Below, piece by piece: positions 32,446 through 41,656 of a stretch of 64,000 bases of DNA. Numbering within the stretch: the first letter of the stretch is position 1; every line of letters starts with the position of its first letter. Under the pieces are notes generated by a model. It saw only the letters and a list, made by a program, of their open reading frames with translations. It searched no databases and was not told the origin of the DNA. The translations under genes were made by a program, and so were the position numbers. The stretch comes from Candidatus Parcubacteria bacterium (GTDB lineage Bacteria; Patescibacteria; ABY1; UBA1558; GWA2-36-10), in contig JABHSK010000005.1 in NCBI GenBank assembly GCA_018669975.1, positions 121,146 to 185,145 of the forward strand. Direction: 5' to 3'.

Positions 32446-33477
32446 ATGAAAATATTAATCTTAACTCAAAAAGTTGATTATAATGACGGAGTGCTAGGGT
32501 TTTTTCATAATTGGCTTAAAAAGTTAGCAGAGCGCTTTGAATATATTACTGTTATTTGTTTGGAAAAAGGCGATTGTGATTTACCAGCTAATGTTGAAGT
32601 CTTATCTCTAGGTAAAGAATCTGGCAATGGTCGTTTTACTTATATGCGTTTGTTTTATAAATATATTTTGCAAACCAAAAAGAATTACGATGCAGTTTTA
32701 GTACACATGAACCCAGAATATGTAGTTTTAGGGGCTTGGCTATGGAAACTATGGGGTAAAAAGATTGCCTTGTGGTACAACCATTCTTATGGTGACACTA
32801 AAGCCACAGCAGCTATTAATTTAGCTCATAAAGTATTTTTTACATCACCCTATGCTTTTGCGACCGGTTTTGAAAAGGCTCAGGCCATGCCAGTTGGTAT
32901 TGATACTGAGCAGTTCAATCCGCAGGACATTAAGAGTGCATCGAGTAGTTTTAAAATTTTAAGCATTGGGCGCATTTCACCAGTAAAGAATGTTGACACT
33001 TTAATTAAGGCAGCGCATATTTTAGAGCAAGATAAATTTGATTTTGTAGTTCATATATATGGTGATGCACCTAGTCGAGATAAAATGTATTTTAATACCG
33101 TTAAAGAGTCAGCGTCAGATTTAATTAAAAAGGGTAGAGTAGTTTTTCATAAGGGTATAGCTAACATTAAGACACCAGGTGTTTATAATCAGCATGATCT
33201 ATTTGTCAATCTAACGCCAAGCGGTAGTTTTGATAAGACTATTTTAGAATCTATGTCTTGCAAAGTGCCAATTTTAATTTGTAATAAGTCCCTAGGCAAT
33301 TTTTTATCAAATGATTTTTTGTTTGAAGAAAACGACACTAAAGATTTGGTTAGGAAAATAAAACATTTAGCTGGAAAAGATTTGCAGAGCCAGCAAGACA
33401 ATTTTAGAAAATATGTTATTGAGAAACATAGCCTCAGGGCTTTAATAGAGAAATTTTATCAGGCTTTTAAAAAATAA
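32446..33477 (+). CDS. GT4-like glycosyltransferase, altered E-x7-E motif
   Basis: The 343-residue product is a GT-B enzyme with ILSIGRISPVKNVDTLIKAA (about 165-184, cited in part) and MPVGIDTEQFN. The usual PSxxEGxGxxxxE motif is changed to TPSGSFDKTILES: it is two residues shorter and the first Glu is gone, while the last Glu is kept. The N-terminus lacks the usual GGxE glycine loop (ILTQKVDYNDGVLGFFHNW). It is probably active, as some GT4 subgroups tolerate such changes, but substrate handling may differ. The next gene starts 3 nt after the stop. Confidence 0.85.
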   Translation: MKILILTQKVDYNDGVLGFFHNWLKKLAERFEYITVICLEKGDCDLPANVEVLSLGKESGNGRFTYMRLFYKYILQTKKNYDAVLVHMNPEYVVLGAWLWKLWGKKIALWYNHSYGDTKATAAINLAHKVFFTSPYAFATGFEKAQAMPVGIDTEQFNPQDIKSASSSFKILSIGRISPVKNVDTLIKAAHILEQDKFDFVVHIYGDAPSRDKMYFNTVKESASDLIKKGRVVFHKGIANIKTPGVYNQHDLFVNLTPSGSFDKTILESMSCKVPILICNKSLGNFLSNDFLFEENDTKDLVRKIKHLAGKDLQSQQDNFRKYVIEKHSLRALIEKFYQAFKK

Positions 33478-33480
33478 ATC

Positions 33481-34611
33481 ATGGCCAAAGATTTTAAAAA
33501 AATAGTTTTAGCAACTGGTATTGTGCCTCCGGACATAGGAGGTCCAGCTACCTATGTGACAAAATTAGGTCAGCAATTTGTGAAATTTGGCTATCGAGTC
33601 AAAGTGATTAGCTATGGTGATAAAGAATCAGAGATTGATGAAATACTAAGTGTACATAGGATTAGTCGTAAAACAAATGCGCTAAGTCGCTATTGGCGAT
33701 ATTTTCAACAAGTAAGAAAGCTGGCCAAGTGGGGAGATGTTATCTATGCACAAGATTTGATTAGTGTTGGTTTACCGTGTGCTCTAGTTAAGGTGTTCAA
33801 TCCAAAAATAAAAATTATAGTCAGATTGGGCGGAGATTTTTTATGGGAGAAGGCTTACAACAGTGGTTGGAGTAATCAGACTTTGAGTCAATACCATAGC
33901 CAGCCAAAAAATTTCAAAGAAAAAATATATTTAATAATTTATAAATTTTCTTTATCTAAGTTTGATCAGGTTATATTTTCTACTAAATGGCAACAGGATA
34001 TTTATGCTCAATATTTTCCAATAACAAAAAGTAAATCAGTGGTTATTAATAATGCCTTTCCCGAAGATTTGCAAGTGCCAGAAGTTAGTCAGACAGACAA
34101 TGCTAGTATTTTATTTGCTGGTCGTTTGATAAAGTTAAAAAACTTAACCAGGGTAATAGAGGCTATTAAGGATATAGCTAATACAAAAATGACTATTGTT
34201 GGTAGTGGTCCAGAAAAAAAATACCTGTTGGAGCTGATTAAAAAACTAAACATGGGGAATAGGGTGCACTTTAAGAATCGTATGCCTCTGACAGAGTTAG
34301 CTAAAGAAATTTCCAGAAGTCATTTTACTATTGTGCCATCCATATCTGAAGTTAGTCCTAATATAGCCCTAGAGTCTATTAGGTTAAATAAGCCAGTGTT
34401 GTTGACCAAGGAATCTGGGTTTTATCCAGAATTTAAAGATAAATTAATGTTTATTGACCCATTAGATGTTGGTGATATTCAAAATAAAATTGTTACCTTA
34501 TTTGATGAGGATAAATATAATAAGTATTTAGCTGTTGTTAAAGCAATAGATTCTAGTCGTGGTTGGCATAACCTAGCTGATGAACATATTGATTTATTTA
34601 AAAAAGTTTAA
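33481..34611 (+). CDS. GT4 family glycosyltransferase
   Basis: The 376-residue product begins with the classical glycine loop GIVPPDIGGPATYVTKLGQQF (cited in part). Its second half has ILFAGRLIKLKNLTRVIEAI and the motif PSISEVSPNIALESI, which preserves the E-x7-E spacing. Several basic and hydrophobic patches in the first half (LSLSKFDQVIFS) suggest peripheral membrane contact. It sits 3 nt after the previous gene and 2 nt before the next, in one transcription unit. Confidence 0.92.
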   Translation: MAKDFKKIVLATGIVPPDIGGPATYVTKLGQQFVKFGYRVKVISYGDKESEIDEILSVHRISRKTNALSRYWRYFQQVRKLAKWGDVIYAQDLISVGLPCALVKVFNPKIKIIVRLGGDFLWEKAYNSGWSNQTLSQYHSQPKNFKEKIYLIIYKFSLSKFDQVIFSTKWQQDIYAQYFPITKSKSVVINNAFPEDLQVPEVSQTDNASILFAGRLIKLKNLTRVIEAIKDIANTKMTIVGSGPEKKYLLELIKKLNMGNRVHFKNRMPLTELAKEISRSHFTIVPSISEVSPNIALESIRLNKPVLLTKESGFYPEFKDKLMFIDPLDVGDIQNKIVTLFDEDKYNKYLAVVKAIDSSRGWHNLADEHIDLFKKV

Positions 34612-34613
34612 TA

Positions 34614-35687
34614 ATGAAAATTTTAGGACTTGGTTTAGACCAAACAATTTTAGATAAAAATTCAGCCTTAGCTCAACGAGCTAGGGAGTATAGTGATTTG
34701 GTAGAAAAATATGTAGTAATCGTACCAGCACAGTCAAATCAAAAAGTAGTTTTGTCCGACAAGGTTATGGTTTACGGAGTTAAAGCTAGTAATAAAATTT
34801 TTACACTCCTGGCCATTTGTAAGTTAGGTAGAAAAATTTTAAAGGGAGACAAGTTTGATGTCATCACTGCACAGGATCAATATTTTCTTGCTTGGGTTGC
34901 TTATCGTTTGGCTAGACAATTTAAGAATGGTTTAGAGATTCAGGTGCATGGTTTTGAAAAATTTTATGGTTTAAGAAAAATAATTGCTAAGTTTGTTTTG
35001 CCACGAGCCAATGTAGTGCGGGTAGTTAGTCAAAGATTAAAAAAACAATTGATAAAAGATTTTAGCGTAAAAGAAAATAACATAGTAGTAGTGCCCATTT
35101 ATGTAGATACTAGTCATAATTTATCAAAAATAGACAGACAGGATGATAAATTTATTTTTATGACAGCTAGTCGCTTGGTGCCCGTAAAAAACATTGGTAT
35201 GCAAATTGATGCTATGAATAAATTATCCAAAGAACACGATAATGTTGAGTTGCAGATTTTTGGGCAAGGTCCTGTGGAAGGTGAGTTAAGAGCTAAAGTT
35301 AAGTTATTAAAACTAGAAGATAAAGTTATATTTAAGGGTTGGGTTGATAATTTAGAAAAATATTATCAGCAAGCAGATGTTTTTGTGTTGAGCTCAAACG
35401 CGGAAGGTTGGGGCATGGTAATCGTTAAAGCAGCTAGTATTGGTTTGCCGATTATTATGACTGATGTTGGGTGTGCTGGAGAAGTCATTAAAGATCAGGA
35501 GAGTGGATTGGTGGTGCCGGTTGGAGATACCGAGGTTTTATATCAAGCCATGAAAAATATAATTACCGATAATGACTTACGTAATAAGATAACAGAAGGG
35601 GGTAGACAAGCAGTTCAACAGTTACTAAATAAAGATCAAACCCTAGATTTATATAAGCAGAGTTGGAAGCAAACAATAAACGAATGA
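34614..35687 (+). CDS. GT4-like glycosyltransferase, E-x7-K variant
   Basis: The 357-residue product has FMTASRLVPVKNIGMQIDAM, FGQGPVEGELRAKV and a motif SSNAEGWGMVIVKAASIG in which the second Glu of E-x7-E is replaced by Lys. The N-terminal half is short and has no glycine loop (MKILGLGLDQTILDKNSALA), as in some family members. The changed Glu normally helps bind the donor phosphate or ribose, so donor choice may differ. The stop overlaps the next ATG (ATGA at 35684). Confidence 0.85.
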   Translation: MKILGLGLDQTILDKNSALAQRAREYSDLVEKYVVIVPAQSNQKVVLSDKVMVYGVKASNKIFTLLAICKLGRKILKGDKFDVITAQDQYFLAWVAYRLARQFKNGLEIQVHGFEKFYGLRKIIAKFVLPRANVVRVVSQRLKKQLIKDFSVKENNIVVVPIYVDTSHNLSKIDRQDDKFIFMTASRLVPVKNIGMQIDAMNKLSKEHDNVELQIFGQGPVEGELRAKVKLLKLEDKVIFKGWVDNLEKYYQQADVFVLSSNAEGWGMVIVKAASIGLPIIMTDVGCAGEVIKDQESGLVVPVGDTEVLYQAMKNIITDNDLRNKITEGGRQAVQQLLNKDQTLDLYKQSWKQTINE

Positions 35688-36778
35688 AGAAAATACTTTT
35701 TATAACTAATTCATCATTAGATAATCCTAGGCGTGGCACACCATTGCGTATGCTTAGTGTAGCTAGGCAAATTGCCAAAGAGCATAAACTTGTTATTTGT
35801 ACCAAAGATATCGCTGATGATGTTAAAGCTGAATTTGTAGCCTATCCAAAAGGTAATGCTATGCAACGTTTTTTATTTTTTAAAAAACTTATCAAGAAAC
35901 ATAAAGTAGATATTGTTTTAGCACACACAGAAATGGAAGTACGTATGCCAGTATTTTTAAAGTTGTTTACCGGAGTTAAAATTGTTTTGGATATGCATGG
36001 TTTGTATGCAGAGGAGATGTACTATCATGGTTTGATGAATAATAGAAAAAGATGGCTGGTAGACAAGGTGGTCAGATTTTTTCTTAGGTTCTACAACATG
36101 CTTTTTATTTGTAATCTAAAACACAAACAATATTATTCACACGTAGCTAACAAGATGAGGTTAGTTTATAATGGTGTGGAAAGTAAATTTTTAGAAGTTC
36201 AGAGTAATCAAGAGCCAGAAGTATTTACCATCGGCTATGCTGGTAACCTTAAACCATATCAAGGTTTTGATTATTTATTAACAGCTCTAGCGGAGATAAA
36301 AAAGAAAAAGCTATTTGATTTTAGATTAAATTTTGTGTTGAGCAGTGGTACCACGCATATAGAGGGCATGCTTAAGGAACATAATTTATTGGACAATGCG
36401 GATTTACATTTTAAAGTGCCACATGGAGAGGTAAGTAAGATAATTACTAAGTCTAGTGTTTTGGTAGTGCCACGTCCGAGTTTAAAAATGACCGAGTATG
36501 CCTACCCATCTAAACTACCTAGTGATTTACTGACTGGTATTCCCACTATAACAACTAACGTTGGCCCGATTGAACAGTTGTTTAAGCCAGCTGATTGTTG
36601 TGTAGTTATTGCTACAGATGATATAGCTAAAAATTTGGAGCAAGCTTTGGTCAAGGTGCATGGTATGAATAGTCAGGATAGACGAGATTTGGGTCAAAGA
36701 GCGGTTAATTTTGTAAAAACTACTCTTAGCTGGGATATTTTAGGTAAAGATATTAATAAATACTTAGGTGAGCTATAG
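35684..36778 (+). CDS. GT4-like glycosyltransferase
   Basis: I take the ATG at 35684, which overlaps the stop of the previous gene, giving 364 residues. A TTG seven codons upstream is less likely. The N-terminus is LFITNSSLDNPRRGTPLRML and the acceptor half holds VLDMHGLYAEEM. The second half has YNGVESKF and TIGYAGNLKPYQGFDYLLTA, then RPSLKMTEYAYPSKLPSDLL in place of the usual E-x7-E, the form seen in GT4 members with a YxxPxKL sequence. It ends the GT4 run; a new promoter follows. Confidence 0.87.
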   Translation: MKKILFITNSSLDNPRRGTPLRMLSVARQIAKEHKLVICTKDIADDVKAEFVAYPKGNAMQRFLFFKKLIKKHKVDIVLAHTEMEVRMPVFLKLFTGVKIVLDMHGLYAEEMYYHGLMNNRKRWLVDKVVRFFLRFYNMLFICNLKHKQYYSHVANKMRLVYNGVESKFLEVQSNQEPEVFTIGYAGNLKPYQGFDYLLTALAEIKKKKLFDFRLNFVLSSGTTHIEGMLKEHNLLDNADLHFKVPHGEVSKIITKSSVLVVPRPSLKMTEYAYPSKLPSDLLTGIPTITTNVGPIEQLFKPADCCVVIATDDIAKNLEQALVKVHGMNSQDRRDLGQRAVNFVKTTLSWDILGKDINKYLGEL

Positions 36779-36807
36779 TTGACTTTGTATAGTAAAACTA
36801 GTATTAT
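36779..36807 (+). promoter_or_regulatory. sigma-70 promoter for the methyltransferase/SDR pair
   Basis: TTGACT at 36779-36784, a 17-nt spacer, TATTAT at 36802-36807, and a predicted leader of about 26 nt before the ATG at 36840. Confidence 0.7.
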
Positions 36808-36839
36808 TTTTAAATTAAGAATTAAGTAATAAATTATTT

Positions 36840-37424
36840 ATGCCAAAGGAAGATTGGGCTAAAAATACAGTTAAAAATATATTTACTGAAGCTGGATTGT
36901 GGCCATGGAAAGAGGGGGAAATTGTATCTATTTTAGATGTAGCCTGCGGCTTATCACTCAAGTCAAAGTTTATCCCAGCTCAAATCAGAGTAGGGGTGGA
37001 TATTTATGAAAAATATTTTGATCACATAGAAACAGATGTTCCCTATGTAGTAATGAAGTATGATGTCAGAAAATTAGACGAAATTTTTTTACCCAATAGT
37101 TTTGATATAGTATTAGCATTAGATATTATTGAACACATAGAAAAAGATGAGGCTCAGAGCCTAATCAAGCAATGTGAAAAAATTGCTAGGAAGGGTGTTA
37201 TTTTAGAAACACCAAATGGATTGGTTGAACAAAACTTAGACATCACTGGACACGGTGGTCATGAATTTCAGACTCATCGTTGTTCCTGGACAGATAAAGA
37301 ATTACAAGGCATGGGATATAAAACAGTGGTTAGAGATTATCAGATGGCGGACATTAAACGTCATACTGACAAAGAAGTTGATACCCATATACAATTAATA
37401 GATGCAATAAAATTGATTAAATAA
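36840..37424 (+). CDS. class I SAM-dependent methyltransferase-like protein
   Basis: The 194-residue product has a SAM-binding fold: motif I is ILDVACGLSLKSKFI (the usual GxG reads ACGLS), then GVDIYEKYF, and motif IV FDIVLALDIIEHIEKDEA. TPNG (about 123-126) and the H-rich ITGHGGHEFQTHRCSW segment follow. It probably methylates a sugar or glycan intermediate, since the next gene, 5 nt away, is a sugar-nucleotide epimerase/dehydratase. The less usual motif I leaves some doubt about activity. Confidence 0.82.
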   Translation: MPKEDWAKNTVKNIFTEAGLWPWKEGEIVSILDVACGLSLKSKFIPAQIRVGVDIYEKYFDHIETDVPYVVMKYDVRKLDEIFLPNSFDIVLALDIIEHIEKDEAQSLIKQCEKIARKGVILETPNGLVEQNLDITGHGGHEFQTHRCSWTDKELQGMGYKTVVRDYQMADIKRHTDKEVDTHIQLIDAIKLIK

Positions 37425-37429
37425 AACAT

Positions 37430-38386
37430 ATGGCAAAAATATTGATTACAGGCAGCAAAGGAGTAGTCGGTTCATGGCTAGAGAAGATGCTCAAAGACAA
37501 AGGACATGAAGTCTTTGGTATTGATTTATATCATGCAGTTGGTGAAAAAGGCTGGGAACATGAAATGTCTCGTGGTGATTGGCACTATGCTCGTTGTGAT
37601 ATTGGTAATTTTAGACAGATAGAAAGAATTTTTAGATTAGCTGGCCCTTTTGATTATGTTTATAATGCAGCAGCTGAATTTGGTAGATGGAATGGCGAGG
37701 ATTATTATGAGAAAGTTTGGCAATCAAATGCCATTGGTACCAAAAATATTATCAAATTACAAGAGCAGCTTGGATTTCGCTTGATTCATTTTTCTTCATC
37801 AGAAGTTTATGGTGATTATGATGATGTTATGCATGAAGATGTTATGAATAAAGTAGTAATTAGGCAGATGAATGATTATGCCATGAGTAAATGGGTTAAT
37901 GAGACGCAGGTTAGAAATTCTATTATTCAACACGGCACAGAGACGGTTGTGGTTAGATTGTTTAATACCTATGGGCCAGGTGAGTGGTACCATCCGTATA
38001 GGAGTGTTAATTGTAAATTTTGTTATCATGCTTTACATAAAATGCCAGTGGTAGTTTATAAAGGACATTATCGTACCTCTACCTATCTAGAAGACACTTG
38101 TCGCACTTTGTCTAATATTGTTGATAATTTTATGCCGGGTGAAATTTATAATATCGGTGGTCTAGAATATCATGACATTGAAACTTTGGTAGATACTATT
38201 TGGAAAGTGACAGGAGCAGATAGAAAATTAATTGATTATAAAGAATCTGAAATTTTAACTACCAAGAGCAAGAAAGTAGACGTGCAGAAAGCAGTTGATC
38301 AATTAGATCACAAACTAACAGTGAAGTTGGATGATGGGGTTAAAGCTACGATAGACTGGATGAAAGATTACTATAAAATAAAATAA
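37430..38386 (+). CDS. NAD-dependent epimerase/dehydratase (extended SDR)
   Basis: The 318-residue product has a Rossmann start LITGSKGVVGSWLE (G8, G11, G14) and an extended-SDR active site with S122-S124 (HFSSSEVYGDY), Y150 and K154 (DYAMSKWVNE). RLFNTYGPGEWYHPYRSVNC (cited in part) and YRTSTYLEDTCR belong to the substrate half. It should act on a nucleotide sugar, but epimerase, dehydratase or reductase activity cannot be told from the motifs. A strong bidirectional terminator follows, separating it from the inverted radical SAM gene. Confidence 0.88.
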   Translation: MAKILITGSKGVVGSWLEKMLKDKGHEVFGIDLYHAVGEKGWEHEMSRGDWHYARCDIGNFRQIERIFRLAGPFDYVYNAAAEFGRWNGEDYYEKVWQSNAIGTKNIIKLQEQLGFRLIHFSSSEVYGDYDDVMHEDVMNKVVIRQMNDYAMSKWVNETQVRNSIIQHGTETVVVRLFNTYGPGEWYHPYRSVNCKFCYHALHKMPVVVYKGHYRTSTYLEDTCRTLSNIVDNFMPGEIYNIGGLEYHDIETLVDTIWKVTGADRKLIDYKESEILTTKSKKVDVQKAVDQLDHKLTVKLDDGVKATIDWMKDYYKIK

Positions 38387-38394
38387 GACAAATA

Positions 38395-38429
38395 AAATTC
38401 CCCGTCGAGTTTAACTCGACGGGGTTTTT
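38395..38429. terminator. bidirectional terminator between convergent genes
   Basis: CCCCGTCGAG (38400-38409) pairs with CTCGACGGGG (38415-38424) around TTTAA, with an A-rich tract on the left and TTTTTG on the right. It serves both the plus-strand SDR gene and the minus-strand radical SAM gene. Confidence 0.92.
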
Positions 38430-38442
38430 GTTTTGGCAGTGA

Positions 38443-40401
38443 TTAATGAAAATCTTCCTGCCAACTAACATGCTCAACTATACGGCTATCACGGCGGCCG
38501 AACCAGATAATCTGACGTGCAAACTCAGCTTTGTCACCACCGAAGTTAGTTAACTCGACGGTTAGTATTTGCGGAGATTCCGGTCGGTGTTGGATAGCAA
38601 TACTTTCATCTTTGAGCAAGGCATCGAAATATTCAGGAACATTGTGATTGAATAACTTGGGGGTTCTACTAGCTTTCTCAAATGTAGCCATTCGAGAGCT
38701 CTGATAGATCAAGATCTCAATCAACAATGATTGATTAAATACGATGTCATTAGCGTGTAGGAAATTGACAACTAGGCAGAGGAATTCATGATAGAATTCT
38801 CTGAGATGCCCAGATAGTCTAAGTAAACTAGCTTCTTCAATTTGCCAGGAGATATCTCCGAACTCATCCAAAAAGACACATTGTGCTTGTCCAGTCAGCA
38901 CGTTTTTTAGGAATTGTTCGTAGTAGGCGATCTCTCCAGAGATGATTGGGAAGCGGTCTTCACGTCCATGTTCCAGAATGTACTGGTACAAGTCAGTGTA
39001 TTTAACACCAAGTTGGTCAGATAGGTACAGGGACATAAAGAAGCTCAATTTATAGCCATGCAATACTTGGGTAATCCAAGCTAACTTGGCGGCTCGTTGC
39101 CAGTCTTCAGGGGGCATGGTATCGGTACCGATGCAGATATCCTCATATTCTTGCACTTCGCCAAGGCGAGGTGAGGCATGAGGTTCAATCAGAGCGATAC
39201 GTTTGGCACGAATGCCGTGCATGGCCACATAGACTGGGTCAGACATGTCTGTGTTTGGCAGGATGGTACAGAGGAAAACTCCAATCTGATCATGTAGTCC
39301 AGCCTGTAGTATTTCTTCAATACCATTGGAGAAACTTGTGTAAGTTTCACCAGGTAAGCCCAGGATGAGCTCAGTGTAGACGGGGACATTGGCTTGATGG
39401 TATCTGGTCTGTAGACTACGATAGGTGTCGAGTTTAATATTACGTCGACCGATGTTTTGCAAGGTTTGTGAGTTTGTACTTTGAAAGGACAGTGTCACAC
39501 CTTTAGATAAACCAGCTTTTTCCAGTAGCGTGGCAATTTCGAAGATTCTGTCTTCAGCATTTTTGCCGTAGCAACAGCGGAAGGCTTGTGGGTAACCAAA
39601 GGCTGATTTGGCAGCTACCATCATCTGAGCCGTAGCTAGATCCCATTGGTACATACCAAAGTTAGCGTCAGCACTAAAGACAAAAGCAATTCGGTTGTCA
39701 CCAAACCACATAACTTCGTCTTGCAGTCTTTGACTGGGAAAACGTCGTACTTTGCGTACAGCATTGCCCCAATAGCAAAAGGAACATCCAAAAGGACAGC
39801 CGCGGTTACTTTCAAAGATAGCTTGGTATTCAATGTCGTCTGACACATCTCGAATTAGATAGTCATAGAGCCCAGTTAGATAGGGGGAAGGCAAGAGGTC
39901 AAGGTCTTCGATCATAGGACGATCAGGAGTCTGGACTACCTTGTCTTCACCTAAATCACGGTAGGAAACACCTTTGACCGAGGAGAAGTCGCGACCCATG
40001 AGATGAGCATTTAGCACTTTAGCAAAAGTGACTTCACCCTCACCACGGACGACTACATCGATAAAAGGATTGGCTGTGAGGAATCGCTCAGCATCATGTG
40101 GTACATGAGCACCACCAAAGATAATCAGTGCATCGGGATGCATGATTCTGGCAGCCTTAGCTACAGCTAGGTTGAGTTCGTGATTCCACAGCGACGAAGA
40201 GAAAGCTAACACTTCTGGCTCTTCATAACTACCGACAATATTATCTACAGTGTCTCGGCGGAAGATAAAAGGCATGAATTCAAAGTTATGCCTGATTTCT
40301 GACCAAGTCTCTGCACTAGCCCTGAGCATGCCCGAGGCTATTGGCAGGTAGATTTTGTTGCCCATTAGGATGTTGAATTCGTGTAAATAGATCTTTTTCA
40401 C
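38443..40401 (-). CDS. B12-binding radical SAM protein, foreign-looking cassette
   Basis: The 652-residue product begins at a GTG with a near-perfect SD (AAGGAGGT, 6-nt spacing). Residues ~1-160 form a cobalamin-binding-like domain (EPEVLAFSSSLWNHELNLAV, LIIFGGAHVPHD, VVVRGEGEVTF). The radical SAM core has RGCPFGCSFCYWG with the CxxxCxxC cluster motif, and later ELILGLPGETYTSF. About 250 C-terminal residues are unassigned. Such enzymes do radical methylations or rearrangements. The gene runs against its neighbours, has its own promoter and terminator, and is richer in GC and CTG/CGN codons than the flanking glycan genes, like the genes at 18557-20350. Substrate unknown. Confidence 0.88.
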   Translation of the reverse strand: MKKIYLHEFNILMGNKIYLPIASGMLRASAETWSEIRHNFEFMPFIFRRDTVDNIVGSYEEPEVLAFSSSLWNHELNLAVAKAARIMHPDALIIFGGAHVPHDAERFLTANPFIDVVVRGEGEVTFAKVLNAHLMGRDFSSVKGVSYRDLGEDKVVQTPDRPMIEDLDLLPSPYLTGLYDYLIRDVSDDIEYQAIFESNRGCPFGCSFCYWGNAVRKVRRFPSQRLQDEVMWFGDNRIAFVFSADANFGMYQWDLATAQMMVAAKSAFGYPQAFRCCYGKNAEDRIFEIATLLEKAGLSKGVTLSFQSTNSQTLQNIGRRNIKLDTYRSLQTRYHQANVPVYTELILGLPGETYTSFSNGIEEILQAGLHDQIGVFLCTILPNTDMSDPVYVAMHGIRAKRIALIEPHASPRLGEVQEYEDICIGTDTMPPEDWQRAAKLAWITQVLHGYKLSFFMSLYLSDQLGVKYTDLYQYILEHGREDRFPIISGEIAYYEQFLKNVLTGQAQCVFLDEFGDISWQIEEASLLRLSGHLREFYHEFLCLVVNFLHANDIVFNQSLLIEILIYQSSRMATFEKASRTPKLFNHNVPEYFDALLKDESIAIQHRPESPQILTVELTNFGGDKAEFARQIIWFGRRDSRIVEHVSWQEDFH

Positions 40402-40466
40402 AGTTTTACCTCCTTGACTCGCTAGTTGCGAATCCTACAAGTTTTAAGGTTCAAAGTTTACGTCTC

Positions 40467-40495
40467 AAATTACCATTTTTGGCTAATATCGTCAA
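40467..40495 (-). promoter_or_regulatory. sigma-70 promoter for the minus-strand radical SAM gene
   Basis: On the minus strand TTGACG (40495-40490), a 17-nt spacer and TAATTT (40472-40467). The resulting leader of about 60 nt carries the strong SD at 40415-40408. Confidence 0.75.
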
Positions 40496-40505
40496 GTTGG
40501 AAATA

Positions 40506-40535
40506 TTGACTAAAGGCATTGAAATATTTGATAAT
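40506..40535 (+). promoter_or_regulatory. sigma-70 promoter for wecB
   Basis: TTGACT at 40506-40511, an 18-nt spacer and GATAAT at 40530-40535, back to back with the minus-strand promoter. The leader to the ATG at 40559 would be only about 17 nt. Confidence 0.7.
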
Positions 40536-40558
40536 ATAGTATATTATGGTAGTAATCT

Positions 40559-41647
40559 ATGATACCAAAAAAACACCAAAATATAGCAGTAATTTTAGGG
40601 ACTAGGCCGAACTTTGTGAAGGCTGCTCCTTTTTTTCGTCAGGCTAAAAATCATCCAGAATTCAAGATTACCCTAATACATACTGGGCAGCATTTTGATA
40701 AGAATATGTCCAAGATTTTCTTTGAAGAAATGCAGATTCCTAAGCCCGATGTACAATTAGATGTTAAGGGTGAATTTCATACTGAGAAGATCGGTAAGAT
40801 GTTTAATGCTCTCAAACATGTATTAAAGAGTGATAATTTTGATTCCGTTGTACTTTTTGGTGATGTTAATTCTACTTTAGCTGGAGCCATTGCCGCTATC
40901 AGTAATCAATACAAAGTTGTTCATATTGAAGCTGGTTTGCGTAGCCATGATCGTCGTATGCCCGAAGAAATCAATAGAGCTATAGTTGATCATCTTTCCC
41001 ATATGTTGTTTACCACTGAGCCTTCTGCAAATGAGAATTTGCTTCGTGAGGGTGTAGATAAAGATAAAATCAGATACGTCGGTAATATTATGATAGAGAG
41101 CTTAATCATGTTTAGGGACAACATAGATAAATCAGATATTTTACAGAGGTTACAGTTGCAAGCCAAGTCATATGCTCTGGTGACTATCCATCGTCAAGAA
41201 AATACAGATAGTGCTCAGAGCATGAAGACTATTTTAGAAATTTTACAAAACGTAAACAAACAAATACCAATTTTAATTCCATTACATCCGGGTACTCAGC
41301 AGAAAATTATTGAGTATAAGTTAGAAGATTTATTGACGGGCATAAATATTATTGAGCCGTTAGGTTATTTTGATTTTGTAAAATTAATGGCTGAGAGCAA
41401 AGGTGTAATTACTGATTCGGGAGGTATCCAGGAAGAGACTACTCACCTGGGAGTGCCTTGTTGCACTTTGCGTTATAATACAGAAAGGCCTATTACTATA
41501 GAGAGGGGTACCAATAAATTATTTACTATGGATTTAGATCAGGCTGAGGCCATGGTCAAACACATACACACTGGCGCTTCCCAGGCCGTCCAGATTCCTT
41601 TGTGGGATGACAGTGTTAGTCGTAGGATATTTAAGTGTTTAAAATAA
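40559..41647 (+). CDS. wecB: UDP-N-acetylglucosamine 2-epimerase (non-hydrolysing)
   Basis: It interconverts UDP-GlcNAc and UDP-ManNAc for surface glycans. The 362 residues carry ILGTRPNFVKAAP (about 12-24), HTGQHFDKNM, FGDVNSTLAGA, HIEAGLRSHDRRMPEEINR (cited in part), TIHRQENTD, and the C-terminal DSGGIQEETTHLGVPC with TERPITIERGTN. All are family signatures and include the catalytic acidic residues and His. It opens a co-directional group with gtrA-type, asnB and GT2 genes. Together with the WecA-like enzyme at 13963 it fits a HexNAc-based glycan. Confidence 0.95.
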   Translation: MIPKKHQNIAVILGTRPNFVKAAPFFRQAKNHPEFKITLIHTGQHFDKNMSKIFFEEMQIPKPDVQLDVKGEFHTEKIGKMFNALKHVLKSDNFDSVVLFGDVNSTLAGAIAAISNQYKVVHIEAGLRSHDRRMPEEINRAIVDHLSHMLFTTEPSANENLLREGVDKDKIRYVGNIMIESLIMFRDNIDKSDILQRLQLQAKSYALVTIHRQENTDSAQSMKTILEILQNVNKQIPILIPLHPGTQQKIIEYKLEDLLTGINIIEPLGYFDFVKLMAESKGVITDSGGIQEETTHLGVPCCTLRYNTERPITIERGTNKLFTMDLDQAEAMVKHIHTGASQAVQIPLWDDSVSRRIFKCLK

Positions 41648-41656
41648 AAATAAAAA

